From: Virgibacillus chiguensis
Lineage (GTDB): Bacteria > Bacillota > Bacilli > Bacillales > Amphibacillaceae
Direction: 5' to 3'
Assembly: GCF_900129865.1 (NCBI RefSeq)
Contig: NZ_FQXD01000006.1
Location: 1 to 64,000, forward strand
Length of the DNA stretch: 64,000 bases
The translations under genes were made by a program, and so were the position numbers. The notes beneath the pieces are model-generated. The model was given only the letters and a program-made list of their open reading frames with translations. It was not told the DNA's origin and searched no databases. Shown piece after piece: positions 58,053 to 64,000 of this stretch; the stretch's first letter is position 1, and each line of letters starts with the position of its first letter.

Positions 58053-58889
58053 ATGCTAGCAGATTTTTTGGAATATGATTTTTTAAGAAATACGTTATTT
58101 ACTGGAATAATAATTGGTCTTATCGCACCTTTACTAGGAACATTTATTGTGGTCAGAAGATTGTCTTTGCTAGCTGATGCGCTATCCCATGTCACTTTAG
58201 CTGGAATCGCATTCGGTTTATTATTAGAAAAAAATTTCGCACTCATGATCAGTCCACTGTATACCGGAATAGCTTTTTCTGTGTTCGGTTCAATATTAAT
58301 TGAAAAGTTGCGTGGCGTTTATAAGGCATTTCAAGAGCTGGCTATTCCAATCATATTATCTGGTGGTGTAGGGCTTAGCGTTATATTTATTTCAATAGCA
58401 GATGGATTTAATACAGATTTATTTAGCTATTTGTTTGGCTCTGTATCTGCAGTAAGTAAAAGCGATTTTTATTCTATAGCTGGTATAGCAGGGTTTATTA
58501 TTATTATCATCGTCTTGTTTTTCAAAGAATTATTTACACTTTCTTTTGATGAGGAGCATGCAACTATTTCTGGATTACACACGAAAGCAATCCATTTATT
58601 ATTTATCGTTTTAACTGCACTAGTTATTGCAATCTCGATGAGAATCGTCGGAGTGTTACTTGTGTCTGCTCTTATGACACTACCTGTTGCAGCTAGCATG
58701 CGTTTTGCTAAAGGATTCAAGCAAATGGTGTATTTATCTATTGTATTTGGTGAAATAGCTGTTATTATAGGGTTAATAACAGGGTATTATTTAAGTTTTC
58801 CACCAGGTGGAACGATTGTATTAGTATCCATTTCACTGTTAATATTATCCATCATTATAAGCAAGCAGCGTTCAAAAGCAACATCCTAA
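58053..58889 (+). CDS. znuB: Zinc ABC transporter permease
   Basis: A 278-residue ABC-3 family permease with about eight helices. The start LADFLEYDFLRNTLFTGIII, RRLSLLADALSHVTLAGIAF and GVLLVSALMTLPVAASM are typical. It starts 15 bases after znuC. Confidence 0.92.
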   Translation: MLADFLEYDFLRNTLFTGIIIGLIAPLLGTFIVVRRLSLLADALSHVTLAGIAFGLLLEKNFALMISPLYTGIAFSVFGSILIEKLRGVYKAFQELAIPIILSGGVGLSVIFISIADGFNTDLFSYLFGSVSAVSKSDFYSIAGIAGFIIIIIVLFFKELFTLSFDEEHATISGLHTKAIHLLFIVLTALVIAISMRIVGVLLVSALMTLPVAASMRFAKGFKQMVYLSIVFGEIAVIIGLITGYYLSFPPGGTIVLVSISLLILSIIISKQRSKATS

Positions 58890-59048
58890 GAATTGTAACC
58901 ACATCTAAACAAGCAATACTTCTTTTTTGCTCTCTATTTAAGAAACGTTTTATTACATGATTACTTCAAGCGTCTTATTAATAAAACATATAAGTAGAAA
59001 TATACCATGTGGAGCATATGAAGCACAATACGAAGTGAGGGAAGCTGT

Positions 59049-59468
59049 ATGAATAGACAAGAGGCTGTCACACTTTTACGTAAAAAAGGCTATAAAATGA
59101 CGGGGAAACGAGAAGACATCTTATCTTTTTTTGAAAAAGCAGATGGTTACCGTACCGCTAAAGATTTAATTACACATTTAGAAGAAAATTATCCCGGTAT
59201 CAGTTTTGATACCATTTACCGTAATTTACATCTCTACCACGATCTAGGCATTTTGGAAACAACCGAATTAGGTGGTGAAAAGCATTTTCGAATGAATTGC
59301 GCACATCATCATCATCACCATTTTATATGTAAAGATTGTGGTAAAACAAAAGAAATTGATATTTGTCCTATGGAAGAAGTCGAACAACTATTAGCTGCAT
59401 ATTCGATTGAAGGACATAAATTTGAAATCTACGGAAGGTGTCCTGGATGCATGTTAGCACAAACATAA
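59049..59468 (+). CDS. zur: Fur-family zinc regulator Zur
   Basis: A 139-residue Fur family regulator. The winged helix includes DTIYRNLHLYHDLGI. A run of six histidines precedes CKDCGKTKEIDI, and the second zinc-structural pair is CPGC. The DNA target is presumably the box upstream of znuA. About 160 bases separate it from znuB. Its end overlaps the first fluoride channel gene by 22 bases. Confidence 0.88.
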   Translation: MNRQEAVTLLRKKGYKMTGKREDILSFFEKADGYRTAKDLITHLEENYPGISFDTIYRNLHLYHDLGILETTELGGEKHFRMNCAHHHHHHFICKDCGKTKEIDICPMEEVEQLLAAYSIEGHKFEIYGRCPGCMLAQT

Positions 59469-59845
59469 AATTAGTCACAGCAATTGGATTAGGCGGAGCA
59501 GTTGGAGCAATGGGAAGGTATAGTCTAACATTTATATTCTCAACAGATGGCTTCCCATTTGCTACGTTGTCCGCCAACTTGCTTGGCTGTTTTTTATTAA
59601 GTTATTTATTACATCATAAACAAATTAAAAAACACTTGCCACCAACGTTGTTCACAGCATTAACGACTGGATTAATTGGCTCATTTACTACTTTTTCCAC
59701 TTTTACCGTTGAAACGATTGAGCTTTGGAATAGCCATTTTTTCTTAGCGATTACCTATGTTTTACTTAGCATTGCCGGCGGCTTGTTATCCTGCTATATT
59801 GGTTATTTATTTTCCATACATACTAGAAAGAAGGCAAGAATATGA
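59447..59845 (+). CDS. crcB: Fluoride channel FluC/CrcB, subunit 1
   Basis: About 133 residues from the ATG at 59447 (MHVSTNIKLVTAIGLGGAVG), after GGAAGG. Four helices, GGAVGAMGRY near the N-terminus and GLIGSFTTFSTFTVE in helix 3, which lines the fluoride pore. Overlapping zur and crcB2 indicates one transcript. Confidence 0.88.
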   Translation: MHVSTNIKLVTAIGLGGAVGAMGRYSLTFIFSTDGFPFATLSANLLGCFLLSYLLHHKQIKKHLPPTLFTALTTGLIGSFTTFSTFTVETIELWNSHFFLAITYVLLSIAGGLLSCYIGYLFSIHTRKKARI

Positions 59846-60183
59846 GCTTTTTTTATGTTGCTTTAGGAGGCTTTTGTGGAAGCTTTGTCCGCTATCAACT
59901 GTCAATTGTCGCAAATAAGCGATTAATTGGAACTTGGCTTGCCAACGTCACAGGATCTATCCTTTTAGCATCTCTTGTACTTATATACACAAAAGAAATC
60001 CTTCCACATACTTGGTGGCTTATTCTTGGAGTCGGTTTTTGTGGAGCCTATACCACATTTTCCACATTTGGTAATGAAACCATGCAATTACTATTACAAC
60101 AACAATGGAATAAGGCTATCGGCTATATTAGCCTATCGTTCATCGTTTCTATTCTACCAGCAACATTGATTTTATCGTTATAA
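59842..60183 (+). CDS. crcB: Fluoride channel FluC/CrcB, subunit 2
   Basis: 113 residues, four helices, GGFCGSFVRYQLS near the start and GFCGAYTTFSTFGNETM. It overlaps the first subunit by four bases (ATGA). Bacillus species often carry two tandem paralogs that may form heterodimers. No fluoride riboswitch was seen in the leader. Confidence 0.88.
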   Translation: MSFFYVALGGFCGSFVRYQLSIVANKRLIGTWLANVTGSILLASLVLIYTKEILPHTWWLILGVGFCGAYTTFSTFGNETMQLLLQQQWNKAIGYISLSFIVSILPATLILSL

Positions 60184-60190
60184 TACCAGC

Positions 60191-60232
60191 GTCTAGAAAG
60201 ACTGACCATGTATATATCAAGTCTTTCTAGAC
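60191..60232 (+). terminator. Hairpin after the zur-crcB operon
   Basis: Perfect 13-base arms GTCTAGAAAGACT/AGTCTTTCTAGAC with a 16-base loop, directly after crcB2. No T tract, so termination is less certain. Confidence 0.6.
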
Positions 60233-60400
60233 ATAGTTATAACCTCTATATTTTCATGTATCTTTTACTAATTTTAAAACACACACAAGTGAAGTGTATA
60301 TCGTTGACGCTGAAAATGCTGTTGTTTTACTATATCTATCCCGAATAACGAATTATGTTGCTACCGTTATTCAGGGATGTACTTCACAACTCCCTTTGGA

Positions 60401-61183
60401 TTATGCGAAAACTTCCTCAATTATTCTCTCTGATGCATGATCTAGCATATTTTTATTGATCACTTCATCAGGTTGCTTATTCATTTGATCTTGCAATGCT
60501 TGCGCCTGTCCTGGTTCACCTATTACCACTATTTTTTCCCAGCCCTCATCTTTAGCTAGCTTATCCAATTTAGGAGCTACAGATTTATACCAACGATGTT
60601 TATTCGCTTCAAAGCGAGCGTTTAAATCGTCCTTTTGAGTCGTAGGATTCCCTGGTCCCATCGCCGTTTTTTCACGCCAATCATCTACATTAACATCTAA
60701 TTCAAAATGCTTCTCCATATCCAATTCATTTAAATAGGATTCGATAACTCTCACTTCGTTTTGCTGCACCAATACGATCCCAGTTTTTGGGTATTCTTCT
60801 TTCAATTTCTTTAATTGTTCTAATTGTGGCGTTTCCTGCCAGAAAAATTCTGTTTCTAAACGCATTTGAACTCGTATTGCAAACCACACTTCTTCATCTG
60901 CTGTTGCAAACACAATAACACCTTTGCGAAATTGTTGTTCATTGCCTCTAATGAAATTTTCCACGTTTTGTTTTACATGTTGAAAATTACGAAGTTCTTC
61001 TTTATCATCAGATTCTTCTAAATAATGTTCGAAATTACGTATTCCGTTTTTGAAATGAATTTTCCATTCCCCACCTTGTTGTTCAGGGTCAGAAGGGTCT
61101 GTATTTAAATACATGGTAAATACTTTATCAGGACCTCCTCTTTCTACTGACTCTAATTGTTTTAGTTCTTTGTTTAAATCCAT
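60401..61183 (-). CDS. VLRF1/baeRF-type (aeRF1-like) protein
   Basis: About 260 residues from the ATG at 61183 (MDLNKELKQLESVERGGPDK), with AAGGAG eleven bases upstream. It resembles the Bacillus members of the bacterial aeRF1-like families: VFTMYLNTDPSDPEQQGGEW near the start, RKGVIVFATADEEVWF, and RWYKSVAPKLDKLAKDEGWE late. A release-factor-like or ribosome-related role is suggested by family; none is proven. Hairpin CCCGAATAACG/CGTTATTCAGGG (60340-60375) follows. Confidence 0.72.
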   Translation of the reverse strand: MDLNKELKQLESVERGGPDKVFTMYLNTDPSDPEQQGGEWKIHFKNGIRNFEHYLEESDDKEELRNFQHVKQNVENFIRGNEQQFRKGVIVFATADEEVWFAIRVQMRLETEFFWQETPQLEQLKKLKEEYPKTGIVLVQQNEVRVIESYLNELDMEKHFELDVNVDDWREKTAMGPGNPTTQKDDLNARFEANKHRWYKSVAPKLDKLAKDEGWEKIVVIGEPGQAQALQDQMNKQPDEVINKNMLDHASERIIEEVFA

Positions 61184-61309
61184 CTCTATCTTCACTCCTT
61201 CGTTGCTATCTGCTTCTTAGTAATGTATTACCGATTGAAGTAGATCATAAACATATGGGTGAAAATACTTCTTTTAAAAATAGTTAAACTATCGCTATTT
61301 CCTCACTTG

Positions 61310-61340
61310 GAGGCCTTGTTTTGCTTACAAGCTAGGCCTC
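61310..61340 (-). terminator. Hairpin after the SMR operon
   Basis: GAGGCCT/AGGCCTC arms with a 17-base loop, 33 bases beyond the stop of the SMR pair. Weak T tract. Confidence 0.55.
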
Positions 61341-61372
61341 AAATTCTTATGTTACCCCATAGTAGAATGAAA

Positions 61373-61687
61373 CTATGAAATGAGTTTCAAACCAACTGCT
61401 GCACTTAAAATCATGCCAATAAAAAGTAACCTCTTCCAATCGCTAGATTCTTTAAAAAATAACATACCAACAATGGCACTGCCTACTGTTCCCATTCCTG
61501 TCCAAACAGCATAAGCCGTACTCATTGCAATTGTTTCCATTGCAACACCAAGCAGTATGAAACTTAGTCCAAAACCACCAAATAACCATAAAATGGAGAT
61601 GACACTTATCCGTTGATTCACTTTATTAATTCCCGTAACACCGAGAATTTCACTAAACCCTGCTAATACAAGTATAAGCCAATCCAT
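61373..61687 (-). CDS. SMR-family efflux subunit (YkkD/Gdx-like)
   Basis: A 104-residue four-helix SMR protein. Key Glu in AGFSEILGVTGINK (residue 13) and the conserved STAYAVWTGMGTVGSAIVGM segment. It overlaps the partner by one base (TAATG). A guanidine riboswitch upstream marks the pair as guanidinium exporters. Confidence 0.87.
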   Translation of the reverse strand: MDWLILVLAGFSEILGVTGINKVNQRISVISILWLFGGFGLSFILLGVAMETIAMSTAYAVWTGMGTVGSAIVGMLFFKESSDWKRLLFIGMILSAAVGLKLIS

Positions 61688-62025
61688 TATGACACCTCTT
61701 TCCTATCTTTTTGTGATGTGACTAATTTTAAGCCGATAACTCCTGATACTAACAATAGAATGAGCGCCATTTTCAAAAGTCGAATTGGCTCTCCAAAAAT
61801 CACTATGTCTGCTATTACTGTCCCTGCCGTCCCTATACCGGCGAATACCGCATAACTGGTACCAACGGGCAAGCGACGAGAAGCCATAATAAGCAAGTGC
61901 ATACTAATATAAATAGCTATTAGCGTTAACCCCCAATCAACCATACTGTTTGAGTGTTTTAGACCAATTACCCAGCAAATTTCAAATAAGCTAGCGATAA
62001 ATACAGTATTCCAATCTTTATTCAT
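61687..62025 (-). CDS. SMR-family efflux subunit (YkkC/Gdx-like)
   Basis: About 112 residues from the ATG at 62025 (MNKDWNTVFIASLFEICWVI), after AAAGGTGATGAGC. The glutamate of the SLFEICWVIGLKHS segment is the shared proton/substrate site. Four helices. First gene of the heteromeric pair. An extra hairpin, GTCTCCCT/AGGGAGAC (62071-62099), lies between riboswitch and gene. Confidence 0.87.
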   Translation of the reverse strand: MNKDWNTVFIASLFEICWVIGLKHSNSMVDWGLTLIAIYISMHLLIMASRRLPVGTSYAVFAGIGTAGTVIADIVIFGEPIRLLKMALILLLVSGVIGLKLVTSQKDRKEVS

Positions 62026-62284
62026 GCTCATCACCTTTTCTCATCTATTTTTAACGTACTTTTGTAAGTAGTCTCCCTCTTTCAGAAATAAAGGGAGACG
62101 CCAAGCGGTAAAGCGGGATGCATTTAACCTAAGAACTTTTTCACAACGTAGTAAACTACACAATTTGTTGTTTGGCAAGTGGTTATTTAAGGTCGAATGG
62201 ATGACTTATTGCTACGCCATATAGCATGGGTCATCATTTTCCTTATGCTATAAGCCTTATACTTTTCTATAATAGAAAAAAAGC

Positions 62285-62430
62285 AAACAAAAAACCCAGA
62301 AAGATATCCTATATTTAGATATCCTCCCGGGCTTTTATCCCTCCGTGTACACGTTGTGGAAAACGCGCATTTTCTCTTGGTCCAGACCAGATAATAACTT
62401 ATCATCTGCGGAACCCTAGAAAATTAGGTT
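62285..62430 (-). ncRNA. Guanidine-I (ykkC) riboswitch
   Basis: On the minus strand: CTAGGGTTCCG, CTGGTCTGGACCAAGAG, ACACGGAGGGATAAAAGCCC and GGGAGG, the conserved ykkC core. A terminator stem with GATATC arms and CTGGGTTTTTT follows (62289-62331). Guanidinium binding would allow readthrough into the SMR pair about 250 bases downstream. Confidence 0.94.
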
Positions 62431-62452
62431 AAAAATTTAGTCATTATGACTT

Positions 62453-62482
62453 ATTATAACGATACATAAACAGGTCTGTCAA
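62453..62482 (-). promoter_or_regulatory. SigA promoter of the guanidine riboswitch
   Basis: TTGACA (62477-62482) and TATAAT (62453-62458) on the minus strand with an 18-base spacer, about 20 bases before the riboswitch. Confidence 0.82.
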
Positions 62483-62722
62483 ATATACTTTTTGTCTACT
62501 ATGCGGCAAACATTCAGACTAGCTACTTTCTTATTTTCAATAGCACTAGTTGATTTTTTTCATAAGCCTATTATGAGATAGATTTACTAAAATTTTTCAC
62601 AAATAACCTTGAGCTATTTTTTAATTAATGTAACCGTAACAACCTGTTGAAAAAGAACAGCTTACATCCTCAAAATGAGAGTTTTTCCACTATACTATGT
62701 AGTGTGCACACTTTCTTGCTTT

Positions 62723-64000
62723 CTAGTTCTCTTTATCTTGTTTTACTTGTTTATAATCACTTGACAACATCCGTGTAAATGAGATGATCATCAGCAGCAA
62801 TATGACCGTAAATGGGAGCGCTGATATTAACGAAACGGTTTGTAAAGCTTCTAAACCTCCTGCTAATAAAAGTACAATAGCAATAGCAGTTATTAAAAGC
62901 CCCCAAACAATTTTTGTCACTAATGCTGGGTTTAAGCTTCCTTTTGAAGTCATTACACCAAGGATATATGTTGCAGAGTCTGCTGAAGTCACAAGGAATG
63001 TAAATATTAGAAATATAGATAAGATAGAAAGTATATTTGTCATCGGCAAATGCTGATACGTTTCAAACAAGGCTACTGCAATATCTACATTCACAGCTTG
63101 TGCTATAGAAGTTCCATTCATTAGATCATTATATACTGCTGTCCCTCCAAAAGTCGCAATCCAAATACAAGCAATTGCTGGTGAAACAACCAATACTCCT
63201 AAAACATATTGACGAATACTTCTTCCTCTAGATACGCGCGCTACAAATGCTCCAACAAATGGAGACCAGGCAGTAGCCCAAGCCCAATAGAAAATAGTCC
63301 ATTCCCTTACCCAAGTATCTCCTGTATAAGGGGTTAAACGAAGACTGTAATGAATGTAACTTGATAAGTAATCACCTAATCCTAAAACAAATGTATTTAA
63401 AATAAAAACAGTGGGGCCTGCTAGAAATACAAACACTAGTAACAGTAGACAAAGCCCTAAATTAATATTGCTCAACCATTTTATCCCTCTATCTAATCCT
63501 GTGCTAGATGATATTAAGTAGGTTACAAGCATGACTCCAGCAATACCGATTTGTACCCATATGGAAGTCGGTACATCAAAAACAGACTTTAAGCCACCAT
63601 TCATCTGAAGTATTCCTAATCCCAAAGACGTTGCTACTCCCATCACAGTCGCTACTACTGCTAGAGTATCCACTGTATTTGCAATCGATTTATTTTCACC
63701 TATGATTGGTTGAATGGAAGTTGAAATTAATCCTCGTTGCTTTTTTCTAAACTGTAAATAGGATATAACAAGTCCTACAATCGCAAATACTGACCATTGG
63801 CTAATTCCCCAATGAAAAAAGGCGTAACCCATAGCAACTCTCGCTGCTTCTTCTGTCATAGCTTCTACTTCAGAAAATGGAGTGTTAAAAAAATGACTCA
63901 TTGGTTCTGCTACGCCCCAAAAAACAAGACCTGCTCCAAAACCAGCTGAAAAAAGCATACCAACCCAGGTAAAAAAAGAATATTCTGGTTTAGAATGCAC
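62723..64000 (-). CDS. BCCT-family osmolyte transporter (OpuD/BetP-like), 3' part
   Basis: The C-terminal 425 residues of a BCCT transporter; the start lies beyond the window. Signatures: GMLFSAGFGAGLVFWGVAEP (the Gly-rich sodium/substrate helix), TIFYWAWATAWSPFVGAFVA with the aromatic box, and RVSRGRSIRQYVLG. It probably imports glycine betaine, carnitine or choline with sodium. Substrate cannot be resolved. The end carries a short basic/acidic tail (QVKQDKEN). Confidence 0.9.
   Translation of the reverse strand: MHSKPEYSFFTWVGMLFSAGFGAGLVFWGVAEPMSHFFNTPFSEVEAMTEEAARVAMGYAFFHWGISQWSVFAIVGLVISYLQFRKKQRGLISTSIQPIIGENKSIANTVDTLAVVATVMGVATSLGLGILQMNGGLKSVFDVPTSIWVQIGIAGVMLVTYLISSSTGLDRGIKWLSNINLGLCLLLLVFVFLAGPTVFILNTFVLGLGDYLSSYIHYSLRLTPYTGDTWVREWTIFYWAWATAWSPFVGAFVARVSRGRSIRQYVLGVLVVSPAIACIWIATFGGTAVYNDLMNGTSIAQAVNVDIAVALFETYQHLPMTNILSILSIFLIFTFLVTSADSATYILGVMTSKGSLNPALVTKIVWGLLITAIAIVLLLAGGLEALQTVSLISALPFTVILLLMIISFTRMLSSDYKQVKQDKEN

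Noticed and set aside
58889-59048. Fluoride riboswitch upstream of zur-crcB
   Set aside because: The conserved fluoride riboswitch core was not found.
62187-62405. 72-codon frame on the minus strand
   Set aside because: It lies across the guanidine-I riboswitch and its terminator.

Overview
The window is AT-rich DNA from a low-GC, Gram-positive, endospore-forming-type bacterium of the Bacillaceae. The Oceanobacillus/Virgibacillus group fits best. This rests on the sufCDSUB order, the yusE-yusF-gcvH-arsC-like-fadE-fadA-fadN order known from Bacillus subtilis, a FadR-type box, a Zur-type box, a SAM riboswitch on metNPQ, LtaS-like and PlsY-like membrane enzymes, and AGGAGG ribosome sites throughout. 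No rRNA, tRNA or CRISPR array was seen. Most genes lie on the minus strand.

Layout. 1-345: edge of an IS200/IS605-type element. 0.7-1.3 kb: YdjM-like membrane protein. 1.5-7.3 kb: an ascorbate-type PTS operon (PRD regulator with EIIB and EIIA domains, EIIB, EIIC) that ends in a complete transketolase gene. 8.4-12.5 kb: three overlapping genes for a PlsY-like acyltransferase, an acyltransferase-like/aminotransferase fusion and an LtaS-like phosphotransferase; this is the best candidate here for an undescribed pathway. 12.7-18.4 kb: an accessory segment with a repetitive hydrophobic protein, an IS110 remnant, a ZorA/ZorB-like motor pair without effectors, YihY and a small membrane protein. Two related direct repeats (13.43 and 18.09 kb) bracket the motor pair. 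18.5-23.5 kb: a two-component system followed by a lipoprotein gene with an in-frame stop and an M48 protease gene with a frameshift. 24-27 kb: DUF4349 lipoprotein, formaldehyde dehydrogenase, DUF5067 lipoprotein. 27.6-33 kb: acetoin dehydrogenase acoABC with a sigma-54 promoter and the activator acoR. 33-38 kb: accessory genes, including a broken Fic toxin-antitoxin pair and a secreted DUF4879-like protein. 38.4-43.6 kb: suf operon. 44.5-47.3 kb: methionine importer under a SAM riboswitch. 47.4-55.9 kb: yus/fad beta-oxidation region with an inverted dispersed repeat around gcvH. 56.2-60.2 kb: zinc importer, Zur and two overlapping fluoride channels. 60.4-61.2 kb: baeRF-type protein. 61.4-62.5 kb: paired SMR exporters under a guanidine-I riboswitch. 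62.7 kb to the end: a BCCT transporter cut by the window edge.

The genes form compact units with visible regulation: FadR box and fatty-acid oxidation, Zur-type box and zinc uptake, S-box and methionine uptake, ykkC/guanidine-I RNA and SMR export, sigma-54 and cre-like sites and acetoin catabolism. The accessory stretches show decay: IS fragments, a nonsense codon, frameshifts and a dead Fic module. All functional calls come from reading the sequence and recalling protein families. No database search was run.
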